Source: Candidatus Thalassolituus haligoni
GTDB taxonomy: Bacteria > Pseudomonadota > Gammaproteobacteria > Pseudomonadales > Oceanobacteraceae
Length of the DNA: 64,000 nucleotides
Direction of reading: 5' to 3'
Assembly (NCBI RefSeq): GCF_041222825.1
Contig: NZ_CP139482.1
Span: 2,387,001 to 2,451,000, forward strand
Below, piece by piece: positions 55,263 through 63,496 of this stretch. The position numbers and the translations under genes are program-made. Each line of letters begins with the position of its first letter. The stretch's first letter is position 1. The notes under the pieces are model-generated. The model was not told the origin of the DNA, searched no databases, and saw only the letters and a list, made by a program, of their open reading frames with translations.

Positions 55263-56168
55263 TTATGAGGCTGCTGCGTCTGTCTCACCTGTCATTTCGC
55301 TCATCATCCATTCCTTGAAGGCTTTCATGCCAGCCGTGAGCGGACGATTTTTGCGATACACCAGATAAAAGGCCTTGTGAGTATCCAGCTGAATATCGAA
55401 GGGAACGATCAGCCGCCCGGAAGCAATTTCACGGGAGGTCAGCGTACTGTCTGCCAGGGCCACACCGAGGTTTTCCTGTGCAGCCGCAGTGGCCAGCTGG
55501 CTGCTCGACATCTGCAAACTGCCCTTCGGCACCAGGTTGCCAACACCCGCCTGGTGCATCCAGTCTTCCCATTCCCACTTGCGCTTGCTGACGTAAATCA
55601 GCGTATGACGGCGTAAGTCATTGGGTTTTTCCAGCGGGTATTTGCCGCTCATCAGCAACGGACTGCACACCGGCACCAGCATGACCTTGCAGAGGAAGTG
55701 GGTTTCGATGTCATCCCACTCGCCATTACCGTAATAAATGGCAATATCGGTGCTGACGCGGTTGAAATCGATCAAACCTTGCGAGGCATTGATTTGCAGC
55801 TCGATATCCGGGTACAACTCCTGAAAGCGGGACATATGCGGCATCAGCCAGCGAGTCAGAAAATTGGGTGCCACGCTGATCTGGACAACATTGGTTTCGT
55901 GGCTGCTGGTGAGTCGCTGGGTCGCGACTTCAATTTCATCCAGCGCGTGTTTGATGCCGTTGAGGTATTGCTCTCCTGCCGACGTCAGCTCGACTTTACG
56001 CTTGTTGCGGCTGAACAGCTGAACGCCCAAGTATTCTTCAAGTGTTTTGATCTGGTGACTGACTGCCGATGCGGTCACAGCCAACTCCTCGGAAGCGGCA
56101 ACAAAGCTGGATTTTCTGGCCGATGCTTCAAATACTCGCAAGGCATTCAGTGGCGGCAAACGACGCAT
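55263..56168 (-). CDS. LysR-family regulator, GcvA-like
   Basis: The 301-residue protein has the N-terminal winged helix-turn-helix of LysR regulators: L-P-P-L-N-A-L-R-V-F-E-A-S-A-R, then A-S-E-E-L-A-V-T-A-S-A-V-S-H-Q-I-K-T-L-E. This form is typical of the GcvA/AmpR group. An effector-binding domain follows (about 90-295) with I-S-V-A-P-N-F-L-T-R-W-L and D-I-A-I-Y-Y-G. AGGAA lies upstream of the ATG at 56168. The target is unknown; neither neighbour is an obvious partner. The gene is divergent from the YgjP-like metalloprotease gene. Confidence 0.88.
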   Translation of the reverse strand: MRRLPPLNALRVFEASARKSSFVAASEELAVTASAVSHQIKTLEEYLGVQLFSRNKRKVELTSAGEQYLNGIKHALDEIEVATQRLTSSHETNVVQISVAPNFLTRWLMPHMSRFQELYPDIELQINASQGLIDFNRVSTDIAIYYGNGEWDDIETHFLCKVMLVPVCSPLLMSGKYPLEKPNDLRRHTLIYVSKRKWEWEDWMHQAGVGNLVPKGSLQMSSSQLATAAAQENLGVALADSTLTSREIASGRLIVPFDIQLDTHKAFYLVYRKNRPLTAGMKAFKEWMMSEMTGETDAAAS

Positions 56169-56292
56169 CAAGGTTCCTGAAGGATGAGTTTATTTCAGCA
56201 TAATGGGTGTAATACAGCGTCTTTTCAACCATCAATACGACTCTGTTACAATCACCCCCCTACTCCGTAACCACCCTGAATCTGCCGGTTTT

Positions 56293-56799
56293 ATGAATCC
56301 CCATCCGCTACGTTATTTGTCGGCCTACTCCAGCGACGTCCAGCACCAGGCCAGCCAGCTGCTGAATAGCAACCAACTCGGCAGCCTGCTCAAACAGCGC
56401 CATCCACAGGCCCACCAGCTGTCGTCCGGGTTACTGTATGACTATGCTCAAGATCTCAAAAACCGCTATATGCGTTCGTCGCCGCCGATCAGCAAAGTAA
56501 TTTACGACGACAAAATTCATGTGGTTGAGCACGCCCTGGGGCTGCATACCTTTGTCAGCCGGGTGCAGGGAGGCAAACTGAAGGCCAAAAACGAAATTCG
56601 GATCTCGACGCTGTTTCGCAACAGCCCCGAAGCCTTTCTGCGCATGATTATTGTTCATGAGCTATCCCATCTGAAAGAAAAAGCCCACAACAAGGCGTTT
56701 TACAAACTCTGCCAGCATATGGAACCGGACTACTTCCAGCTGGAGCTGGATGTACGGCTGTACCTTTGTCACCGGGATTTATACGGCGATTTGTGGTGA
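56293..56799 (+). CDS. YgjP-like metallopeptidase (DUF45/SprT-like fold)
   Basis: The 168-residue protein contains the zinc motif V-H-E-L-S-H-L-K-E-K-A-H-N-K-A-F (HExxH with a third His six residues on) and C-Q-H-M-E-P-D-Y, all typical of YgjP/DUF45 metallopeptidases. The activity of the family is predicted but mostly untested. No signal peptide is present. The start M-N-P-H-P-L-R is chosen; the open frame extends 30 codons upstream but that part overlaps the promoter region and has low similarity to the family. No strong ribosome binding site was seen. Confidence 0.8.
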   Translation: MNPHPLRYLSAYSSDVQHQASQLLNSNQLGSLLKQRHPQAHQLSSGLLYDYAQDLKNRYMRSSPPISKVIYDDKIHVVEHALGLHTFVSRVQGGKLKAKNEIRISTLFRNSPEAFLRMIIVHELSHLKEKAHNKAFYKLCQHMEPDYFQLELDVRLYLCHRDLYGDLW

Positions 56800-56807
56800 C
56801 AAACCAG

Positions 56808-56849
56808 GCTGACATAGAGAAGCTGACATAGAGGGGCTGACATAGAGGG
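56808..56849. repeat. 14-bp tandem repeat, three copies
   Basis: The unit GCTGACATAGAGGG is present three times in a row (the first copy ends AA instead of GG), with a fourth partial start at 56850. It begins 8 bp after the metallopeptidase stop codon. Confidence 0.85.
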
Positions 56850-56938
56850 GCTGACCCTGGCCGGTCAAAGTCGCGAATTGCGACTGTGCTTGTTTGCACA
56901 ACACGCTTCACCAACAATAAGCAAAATATCCTGCTGGA

Positions 56939-57574
56939 ATGACCATGGACACACTGCTCGACGAGCTAATTGCCATCGTAGCTTATCGTCATGCCGACCA
57001 CCTGATGCCGGTACTGGTTGGCTACCTGGCGACGATTGTACTGCTGATAAAGCTGGGCGGACGGCAATGGAGCCTGATTTATGTGGCGCTAATTCCGTTT
57101 GTCAACTGGAGTTTTGGCTGGGCGCCCAACTGGCAACTACCCTTTGCCCCCGAGTTTGGTTTTAACCCTGTCACGGTAGTCACCGGCCTGGTACTGGTGG
57201 TGCGGGATTTTGCCCAGCAAGAGATGCAGCACCGGGTTCTGATCGCCATGGCGATTGGTGTTGCCTGGTCGTTTTATTACGCCAACCCGTCCATTGCCAT
57301 CGCCTCGGCGGCGGCATTTGCCATTGCCGAGTTGCTGGATTGGGTACTGTTTACCTTTACCCGCTTCCGCTTGTCGACACGGGTTATGCTGTCCAGCTTG
57401 TTTGCCGCGCCGCTGGATACCACGGTGTTTCTGTTCGGTGCCGGATTCCTGACCTTGCCGAACTGGATTATGTCAGTGTTCGGCAAACTGCTGGGAGCTG
57501 CAGTGGTCAGTGCCATGGTGAGAGCGCATGAACAAAAAACGGCTGTCGCCCCAGATACTCCCCCGCATCCCTAA
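56939..57574 (+). CDS. VUT-family transporter (YhhQ-like, queuosine precursor transport)
   Basis: The 211-residue protein has about six membrane segments. It carries the VUT-family pattern V-L-V-V-R-D-F-A-Q-Q-E, then F-A-I-A-E-L-L-D-W-V-L-F-T-F and a P-L-D-T-T-V-F-L segment, which match the conserved R/D, E-x-x-D and D-T positions of YhhQ. YhhQ imports the queuosine precursor preQ0/preQ1. This branch is more divergent and could carry another substrate. Either of two ATGs two codons apart may be used. The DUF3524 gene at 24191-25420 is also potentially queuosine-related but is far away. Confidence 0.7.
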   Translation: MTMDTLLDELIAIVAYRHADHLMPVLVGYLATIVLLIKLGGRQWSLIYVALIPFVNWSFGWAPNWQLPFAPEFGFNPVTVVTGLVLVVRDFAQQEMQHRVLIAMAIGVAWSFYYANPSIAIASAAAFAIAELLDWVLFTFTRFRLSTRVMLSSLFAAPLDTTVFLFGAGFLTLPNWIMSVFGKLLGAAVVSAMVRAHEQKTAVAPDTPPHP

Positions 57575-57632
57575 CATGGATTACTGGCCTGTCGCTCTAC
57601 CAGCAAGCCGGTATTTGGCGGAGCAACAGCAA

Positions 57633-58361
57633 TTAACCAGCCTCAACCTGATCCAGCCAGCGATTCATCAAGGTGCGGGCAAACAGTGTCTGGGCTTGCT
57701 GATACTGTTCAAAATCCTGTTGTGTCTGTTGGATCATACGATTCACATCGTCCTGATTTTTCTCCGGATTGCCAATCAGTTCGCGCCGGTTCCAGATGTC
57801 GACGATATGAGGCGTCACTTCAAAGTGGCACTGGAATGCCCAGGTGGTTGTTCCCATGCGGAACGCCTGATTGGGCACCTGATCGCCACTCATCAAGGCC
57901 ACAGCCCCGTCCGGTAAGTCGAAGGTATCGGAGTGCATTTCAAACAGCAGCGGCTGCTCGTCCAGTCCTTGCAACAAAAGATCCGTACGAGCTGCCGCAG
58001 AGAGACTCAGACGGGTAAAACCGTACTCAAGAAATCCCTGCGGCTTCACCTCGGCACCAAACGCATAGGCAATCGCCTGACAGCCCAGACAAGACCCCAG
58101 CACCGGTTTACCTTGCTGATGAAAGCGACGAATACACGTCCCCAGGCCATCAAAATAGGGTTTCAGTTCCGGATCATGAACGCTTTGCTCGCCACCAAAG
58201 ACAATCAGTGCATCAAAGCCGTTCGTGCTCGCGGGCACGCCATCACCCAGACGGCGATAAAACCACTGCAAGGTGCCACCACGAGTAACGACGGTTTCGC
58301 CAATACGGCCTGATTCCACCTCGCCATCCATCCCACCGGCCATAATGGCTGCAATTTTCAC
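57633..58361 (-). CDS. Class I glutamine amidotransferase-like protein
   Basis: The 242-residue protein has the full catalytic triad of class I amidotransferases: Cys near residue 91 in G-S-C-L-G-C-Q, and His and Glu in F-Q-C-H-F-E. Members cleave the gamma-amide of glutamine or a gamma-glutamyl bond. It is a free-standing domain with no synthase partner, so hydrolysis of a gamma-glutamyl compound is plausible, as with PuuD. The GTG start is set by AGAGGAG 8 bp upstream; a start 14 codons earlier lacks a site. It is the last gene of the cluster with the glutamine synthetase-like and PhyH genes, 190 bp after PhyH. Confidence 0.85.
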   Translation of the reverse strand: MKIAAIMAGGMDGEVESGRIGETVVTRGGTLQWFYRRLGDGVPASTNGFDALIVFGGEQSVHDPELKPYFDGLGTCIRRFHQQGKPVLGSCLGCQAIAYAFGAEVKPQGFLEYGFTRLSLSAAARTDLLLQGLDEQPLLFEMHSDTFDLPDGAVALMSGDQVPNQAFRMGTTTWAFQCHFEVTPHIVDIWNRRELIGNPEKNQDDVNRMIQQTQQDFEQYQQAQTLFARTLMNRWLDQVEAG

Positions 58362-58550
58362 GCGAACGACTCCTCTTGTGTTGTAAACACTCGCTTTAAA
58401 CATCCCAACTGAACATCCACGTCAAATACCAACGTCAAATACCAACGCTGAACGCTCATTTTTGAATAAAAAAAGTGCTTCGCCAAAAAAGTGCGGGTTG
58501 GCTGCCCTTGGGGGGCTGACGAAGCACCAAAAAACTTGCCCGGAGCTGTC

Positions 58551-59402
58551 TCAGGCCAGGTAATCGTCCAGCCCTGGCGTGCGATAGCCGTCCTTCCGCC
58601 AGGTAATCGGGAAGTAGCTTTCATCCACTTCGTTAGAGCCAAACTTTTTGTATTTACCGTAAATAGGGCCGTTTCCGACTGTCATTTTGTCTGGATTAAA
58701 CTGGATATCGGACTGGAAAAAATGCATGGCCAGCGCCCGTCGTGGGACATCGGCACGATTCACCCGTGAGCCGTGCCAGGTCCAGCCATCGTGGAAGGCA
58801 CAGCCTCCCTTGGGCACCACAACCGGCACCAGCTCCAGTTCGAGACCATGGGTTTCTGCCCATTCGCGCACTTCTTTCAGATCATCTTCCGGGCCATGGA
58901 ACTGCATGATCGGTTTGGCTTCACCCCACTGGTGCGAGCCTTTGATGTACACCAGAGTGCCGCCTTCGGCGGTGGTGTCATCCAGCGCCAGCCAGCAACT
59001 GACCAGCTCGGGCTTGTCGATCCAGAGTGAATACATGCTGTCTTGGTGAAATCCGATCGAACGACCCTCTACCGGTTTCCATAGCAGGTTATCAATCATC
59101 AGTCGTGATCCACTCCAGCCTCCCAGCTGGGCACACAAGCGGCCCATATTTTCGGACAACACCTGACGGGCGACGGTCAGATCCGACTTCCAGGCATTAC
59201 AAATCTGTTGGGTGTACGGCGGTGTTCCGGTGGGTAAATTCACTTCGTCAGGTTTGATGCCTGTCTCATAAAGCCCTTGTTCAAAAATCGGCGCGTAACG
59301 GCTGAGAATGGCATCGGCGTCTTCGGTCTCGACCAGCTTGTCGACGATCAAAAAACCATCCTGGCGAAATTGTGCTATCTGCTCTTGAGTCAGTTCAATC
59401 AT
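58551..59402 (-). CDS. Phytanoyl-CoA dioxygenase (PhyH) family Fe(II)/2-oxoglutarate oxygenase
   Basis: The 283-residue protein has the iron-binding facial triad in F-H-Q-D-S (His119, Asp121) and the distal histidine in W-T-W-H-G-S-R. A conserved arginine in V-P-R-R-A-L is suited to bind 2-oxoglutarate. The family includes phytanoyl-CoA and ectoine hydroxylases and several N-dealkylating or hydroxylating enzymes. The substrate here is unknown. The start M-I-E-L-T-Q follows GGAG at 6 bp. It lies 107 bp after the glutamine synthetase-like gene on the same strand, which suggests that the oxidised molecule is made or used by that ligase. Confidence 0.85.
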   Translation of the reverse strand: MIELTQEQIAQFRQDGFLIVDKLVETEDADAILSRYAPIFEQGLYETGIKPDEVNLPTGTPPYTQQICNAWKSDLTVARQVLSENMGRLCAQLGGWSGSRLMIDNLLWKPVEGRSIGFHQDSMYSLWIDKPELVSCWLALDDTTAEGGTLVYIKGSHQWGEAKPIMQFHGPEDDLKEVREWAETHGLELELVPVVVPKGGCAFHDGWTWHGSRVNRADVPRRALAMHFFQSDIQFNPDKMTVGNGPIYGKYKKFGSNEVDESYFPITWRKDGYRTPGLDDYLA

Positions 59403-59509
59403 GGTGTGCTCCAGCGACTGCCCGGCATCAAGGCCGAGGCAGCCGTTTATCATTCAGTGGTATCAGTCAATGGGATTGATGGTTTACGGGAATTCCCCGC
59501 TGAATCCGC

Positions 59510-60892
59510 TCAGTAAAAAGTCAGGTAACGCTGCAGCTCCCACTCAGACACGGAACGGTGGTAATCCTGCCATTCCTGTCGCTTCAGCTTGAGGAAGCTG
59601 GTAATCAGGCGTTCCCCCAGTGCTTCTGCCAGCAAGCTGTCTTGCTCCAATGCCGTCAGTGCCAGATCGAGGTTTTCCGGTAAGCGATCAACACCCAGCT
59701 CACTCACCTGCTGCAGGGTCAGGTCATAAAAATTCAGTGATTGCGGTTCAGGAGGCGTCAGTTCCCGGTCAATGCCGTCCAGACCGGCCGCGATGATGGC
59801 AGCGGTCGCCAGGTAGGGATTCATGCTGCTGTCACCGATACGAACTTCGATACGACCATAGGGAATACGCACCATGGCGGAGCGGTTATTGTCGCCGTAG
59901 GCAATAAAGACCGGCGCCCAGCTGGGGGCCGTCGGTGTGCCGGTAATCAGCCGTTTGTAAGAGTTCACCGAAGGACACAGCAAGGCGGCCAGCGCTTCGG
60001 CATGGGCCATCACCCCGGCAATAAACTGGTAGGCCGTACGCGACAAGCCCATACCAGAAGGGTCAGAGGCATCGTGAAAAACATTATCACCAGCCTCATT
60101 CACCAGCGAACAATGCACGTGCATGCCGTTGCCAGTGGTTGTAGCACTGAGTTTGGGAATAAAACTGCAGATAGCACCTTCGTTGTTGGCAATCTCTTTC
60201 GCTGCCATTTTGAAGAACTGCATGTTGTCGGCCGATTTCACCGCTTCATCGTATTTGAAGTTGATTTCAAACTGGCCGTTGGCGTCTTCATGATCAATTT
60301 GATACACCTCCAGACCAACCTTGGTCAGCGCGCCGTACAAGCCTTCGATAAATCCGGCATTACGGGTCAGGCCACGGTAATCGTAGGTCGGACGCTCCAG
60401 CGTATCGGTACTGTCAAACGGCGAGATATGGCCATCATCATCCTGCTTCAACAGGTAAAATTCCGGCTCCAGTCCGGTCATCAATCGCAGTCCGCGCTTC
60501 GACAACCGTTCTGCCTGTTTCAGCAAGACGTTACGGGGGTCCATCTCACAAGGCTGATCACCCACCATACCGACACCACGAATGCAGGCGTAGCCCGGCA
60601 TCCAGGGCATCAAGGCCAGCGTGTTGAGGTCGGCCACCATCATGAATTCAGGATCTTGTGGTGACATATCGAAGCCGAGAATGGCACCACCGGCAAACCC
60701 GGCACCGTCGGTCGTCAGCCCTGGCAAGCACTGCACTGGTACCGACTTGCTTTTGATGCCGCCGTGGACATCCACAAACTGGGCAAGAATAAATTGCACA
60801 CCATGCGCCGCCAGAAACTGCTGCGCCGCTTCTAGCGCATTGTCTTGCGGGCATTGCCATACAGTGCTGATCGTTGGGGTCGTCGCAGACAT
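59510..60892 (-). CDS. Type III glutamine synthetase-like ligase (GlnT / gamma-glutamylamide synthetase)
   Basis: The 460-residue enzyme has the glutamine synthetase fold with G-L-E-P-E-F-Y-L near residue 150, Q-F-E-I-N-F, G-N-G-M-H-V-H-C-S-L, N-S-Y-K-R-L and R-I-E-V-R-I-G-D-S-S-M-N-P-Y. These match the GlnT group, which includes gamma-glutamylmethylamide synthetase and gamma-glutamylpolyamine synthetase. The adenylylation site of GlnA is absent. It likely joins glutamate to an amine with ATP, giving a gamma-glutamyl amide. GAGGAT precedes the ATG. The gene sits between an AraC regulator and a PhyH dioxygenase, and no methylamine-type mgs/mgd genes are next to it, so methylamine use is not supported. 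Confidence 0.88.
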   Translation of the reverse strand: MSATTPTISTVWQCPQDNALEAAQQFLAAHGVQFILAQFVDVHGGIKSKSVPVQCLPGLTTDGAGFAGGAILGFDMSPQDPEFMMVADLNTLALMPWMPGYACIRGVGMVGDQPCEMDPRNVLLKQAERLSKRGLRLMTGLEPEFYLLKQDDDGHISPFDSTDTLERPTYDYRGLTRNAGFIEGLYGALTKVGLEVYQIDHEDANGQFEINFKYDEAVKSADNMQFFKMAAKEIANNEGAICSFIPKLSATTTGNGMHVHCSLVNEAGDNVFHDASDPSGMGLSRTAYQFIAGVMAHAEALAALLCPSVNSYKRLITGTPTAPSWAPVFIAYGDNNRSAMVRIPYGRIEVRIGDSSMNPYLATAAIIAAGLDGIDRELTPPEPQSLNFYDLTLQQVSELGVDRLPENLDLALTALEQDSLLAEALGERLITSFLKLKRQEWQDYHRSVSEWELQRYLTFY

Positions 60893-61028
60893 GCTTTCAT
60901 CCTCTGTGTTCTTGATGAAACCAGTCTGTCAAAATCCGGCCGGCATAGCGTTGACCGTTAAAACCGCGGTGTTGACATTAGCCGCCATTCACCGGCTAAC
61001 GGGCAAACAGCCTATACCTCAGAATAAA

Positions 61029-62114
61029 TTATTGATGGCTTAGCGGTTGTGATTGACCGCGCCACTCGCTCGGATTGATATGTTTCCAGCGCACAAAGGC
61101 ACGGGTAAAGGCACTGACTTCGGAATAGCCGAGCCGATAAGCCACTTCAGAAACACTCAGGCGATCGTAGTTGAGGTAATACTCCGCCAGATCTTCACGC
61201 ACACTATCCAGTACTGATTTGAACGAACAGCCCTGCTCTGCCAGCTGGCGCTGCAGGCTACGCGAAGAACGGTTGAGCCGCCGTGCCATGTCTTCCAGTG
61301 TGGCATCGCCATGAGGCAAGCGCTCGATCACCTCACTGCGCAGCCGTTGTACCAGCGACAAGCCGGGATCCGCCTGCAGCGCTGCCCGACCTTCGAGATC
61401 GAGAATGGAGCCAAGGGAGATATTATTCAGCATCGGGTTAGCATCGGGCATGGGCTGATCCAGACAGGACTGGCGGAAACGGATCACATTACGCGGCTGG
61501 CCAAAGCGGACGTCGCAATGAAAGGCATCCCGGTGCGGTGTTGCATCCACCAGCGCCGGATGCTGGAAGTGCACCTCAACCGGTGTCCAGCCCAGACCCA
61601 TGCCCCGTTTCAGTACATTATTGAGCATGCCGATGGTCAGCTCGGCATCCTGACGGCGATCCGGTATATCACCATCCAACAGCCGGTATTCCAGTTCGAC
61701 GATGCCGTCAGCCATGCCCCTATCCATGCCGGAGCGATGACACTGCAGCAGACTATTGCGCTGAAAAACATGGAAGTAGCGTTCCATACCGGCAATGGCC
61801 GAGCGAACATCGGGCGAGGTAATGGCGTAGTAGCCAAACAACCCCAAGCCTTCTGGACGAAACTGCTCCCCAAACCACAGCCCGAAGTGCTCATTACCAG
61901 TCGCCCGCGCCGCTTCGTGCATGGAGTTGCAGTAAAACTTGAGTGGGATATGACGGTTGGGTTGTTGGTAAAGCCCTTGTCGTAATCCGGCCCGAGCCAA
62001 CACCGCCGCACTGTTGGCACCCTGGACTTCGATAAATTCTTCCAGCCCAACCGTCACGGAACCCAGCACACTGGACAACAAGCCGGTGGATAATCCCCGC
62101 GTGTGGATAGACAT
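61029..62114 (-). CDS. AraC-family regulator with arabinose-binding-like N-terminal domain
   Basis: The 361-residue protein has an N-terminal effector domain of the PF12625 type (about 20-210, with A-R-A-T-G-N-E-H-F-G-L-W-F-G) and a C-terminal AraC helix-turn-helix pair (about 255-350). The latter has D-M-A-R-R-L-N-R-S-S-R-S-L-Q-R-Q-L and V-A-Y-R-L-G-Y-S-E-V-S-A-F-T-R-A-F. It is the first gene of the minus-strand cluster and probably activates the glutamine synthetase-like, PhyH and amidotransferase genes. The start at 62114 is preferred over a TTG 31 codons upstream. A perfect 18-bp inverted repeat ends two bases before the ATG and takes in the only possible ribosome binding site. Confidence 0.88.
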   Translation of the reverse strand: MSIHTRGLSTGLLSSVLGSVTVGLEEFIEVQGANSAAVLARAGLRQGLYQQPNRHIPLKFYCNSMHEAARATGNEHFGLWFGEQFRPEGLGLFGYYAITSPDVRSAIAGMERYFHVFQRNSLLQCHRSGMDRGMADGIVELEYRLLDGDIPDRRQDAELTIGMLNNVLKRGMGLGWTPVEVHFQHPALVDATPHRDAFHCDVRFGQPRNVIRFRQSCLDQPMPDANPMLNNISLGSILDLEGRAALQADPGLSLVQRLRSEVIERLPHGDATLEDMARRLNRSSRSLQRQLAEQGCSFKSVLDSVREDLAEYYLNYDRLSVSEVAYRLGYSEVSAFTRAFVRWKHINPSEWRGQSQPLSHQ

Positions 62115-62116
62115 AT

Positions 62117-62155
62117 GCTTAAACCCCAGGAATAAAATATTCCTGGGGTTTAAGC
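62117..62155 (-). promoter_or_regulatory. Perfect 18-bp hairpin overlapping the translation start of the AraC gene
   Basis: Positions 62117-62134 and 62138-62155 are exact reverse complements with a 3-base loop. On the minus-strand mRNA the stem ends 2 nt before the AUG and contains the CUGGGG segment that would be the ribosome binding site. It is either a translational control hairpin or a long symmetric operator, perhaps for the regulator itself. Confidence 0.75.
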
Positions 62156-62259
62156 AACAAACACACCAAGCCACACCAGACAGTGAGAGCCAACAACAAC
62201 TGAACAATAACTGGCAGTCGATAACCCGCTGGCAGTCGAAAACCCGAGGCTCGTAGCAA

Positions 62260-63360
62260 TCAATCCTGCGGTTCGAGCAACCCCGCCGCCGCCCGCTGCC
62301 GAATCCCGGACTGGAATGACGGAGACTGCATTTCCATCAAACGACTCAGCGAGCGCAAGGTATCCGCTGCCAGCGCTGGATCCGCAAGCATCTCCTGGAT
62401 CGGTCGCTCAGAACTGAGCAGCAGCTTATGTTTGTGTTCGTAGAGGACATCCACCAGCCAGATAAAACGCCGCAAGGTATCCGCCCGCCACAAATGCCGC
62501 GTCTGGATATCGCTAATCACCACCGTCGACCAGCGCTCCGCCAGCTCCAGATAATCCAGATGCGAACGCGGGCCTTCACAAATCGCCGCCATATCGAACC
62601 AGACACAGGATTCATCTAACGCTCGTACTGGCAACCCTCGGCCACGCAATGGCACAGTAGCGGATTCGGCGTCATTCAGCCGCAGTGCATGCCCCCACTC
62701 TGCCAGACGATTCAGCAGCCAGTCATCCGCCGCCTGGTCCAAGAGGTTGATATAATTTGGCACCAACGCGGCCTCGCGATAGCGATAATCCTGGTCGTGG
62801 TCGAGATGCAACACCCGTAAGTGTTTTTCAATCATGGCGATGGCACCCAGCGCCCGATGGTGCAAATCCGGATCCGGTAACAACTCTTGAGGGGGATAGT
62901 TGGACGTAAGCACGATGACCACACGCTGCTTGATCAATACGGCAAGAAAGCGTTCCAGCAGAATCACATCGGCAATATCGTGCAAATGAAATTCATCCAG
63001 ACAAAACAGGCGGCACTGGCTGGCAACCTGGTGTGCCAGTGTCACCAGATAGTCATTCTTGCCGCCACTATTCGCCATACCCCGGTGCAAATCCCGCAGA
63101 AACGCATGATAGTGGATACGCTTGGCCGCCAGTGGAAACTGCTGAAACAACGCATCCATCAACAGGGTTTTACCGCGTCCCGGCTCGCCCCATAAATAGG
63201 CACCGACCAGCCGCTGGCGACGAATAAAAGACAGGTTACGCTTGCCGTGCACAGCCTGCTGTTGCAGCTGTTCCAGCGCCTCGGCGGCACGCTGCTGGCC
63301 AACATCGAGTTGAATCTTGCGGTCGCTAAACCAGGCTAGCAGGGAATGAGGCATCGTCAT
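62260..63360 (-). CDS. zapE: AFG1-family ATPase, cell division protein ZapE
   Basis: ZapE is an ATPase that interacts with the Z-ring in division under stress. The 366-residue protein has Walker A G-E-P-G-R-G-K-T-L-L-M-D near residue 55, Walker B C-L-F-C-L-D-E-F-H and sensor I L-T-S-N-Y-P-P. The conserved Y-L-W-G and S-S-E-R-P segments of the AFG1 family are present. Length fits E. coli ZapE (375). The start is placed at the ATG at 63360; no strong ribosome binding site is seen and a start two codons later is also possible. Confidence 0.9.
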   Translation of the reverse strand: MTMPHSLLAWFSDRKIQLDVGQQRAAEALEQLQQQAVHGKRNLSFIRRQRLVGAYLWGEPGRGKTLLMDALFQQFPLAAKRIHYHAFLRDLHRGMANSGGKNDYLVTLAHQVASQCRLFCLDEFHLHDIADVILLERFLAVLIKQRVVIVLTSNYPPQELLPDPDLHHRALGAIAMIEKHLRVLHLDHDQDYRYREAALVPNYINLLDQAADDWLLNRLAEWGHALRLNDAESATVPLRGRGLPVRALDESCVWFDMAAICEGPRSHLDYLELAERWSTVVISDIQTRHLWRADTLRRFIWLVDVLYEHKHKLLLSSERPIQEMLADPALAADTLRSLSRLMEMQSPSFQSGIRQRAAAGLLEPQD

Positions 63361-63455
63361 CAAAGGGATCGGTTAAAAAATACAGCCAAGCAAAGAAAGT
63401 AGAAAGAACAGACACTCGGGTTTGATTAATCCAGCGGTTAACTTGAAACAACAGC

Positions 63456-63486
63456 CGCTAACCGCTAACCGCTAACCGCTAACCGC
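63456..63486. repeat. 7-bp tandem repeat (CGCTAAC, four copies plus three bases)
   Basis: Four exact copies of CGCTAAC run from 63456 to 63483, followed by CGC. The repeat is in the short gap between zapE and the FKBP gene. Such a tract is prone to slippage. Confidence 0.9.
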
Positions 63487-63496
63487 CGCTGGCAGC

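Noticed and set aside
59741..60664. 307-codon open frame antisense to the glutamine synthetase-like gene
   Set aside because: Antisense shadow; no ribosome binding site and no family features.
59510..60892. Methylamine pathway gamma-glutamylmethylamide synthetase
   Set aside because: The ligase type fits, but mgsABC and mgdABCD genes expected beside gmaS are missing, so the specific assignment is not supported.
62114..62207. 31-codon N-terminal extension of the AraC regulator from a TTG
   Set aside because: TTG start, no ribosome binding site and an unusual Cys/Leu-rich sequence running through the hairpin; kept only as an alternative.
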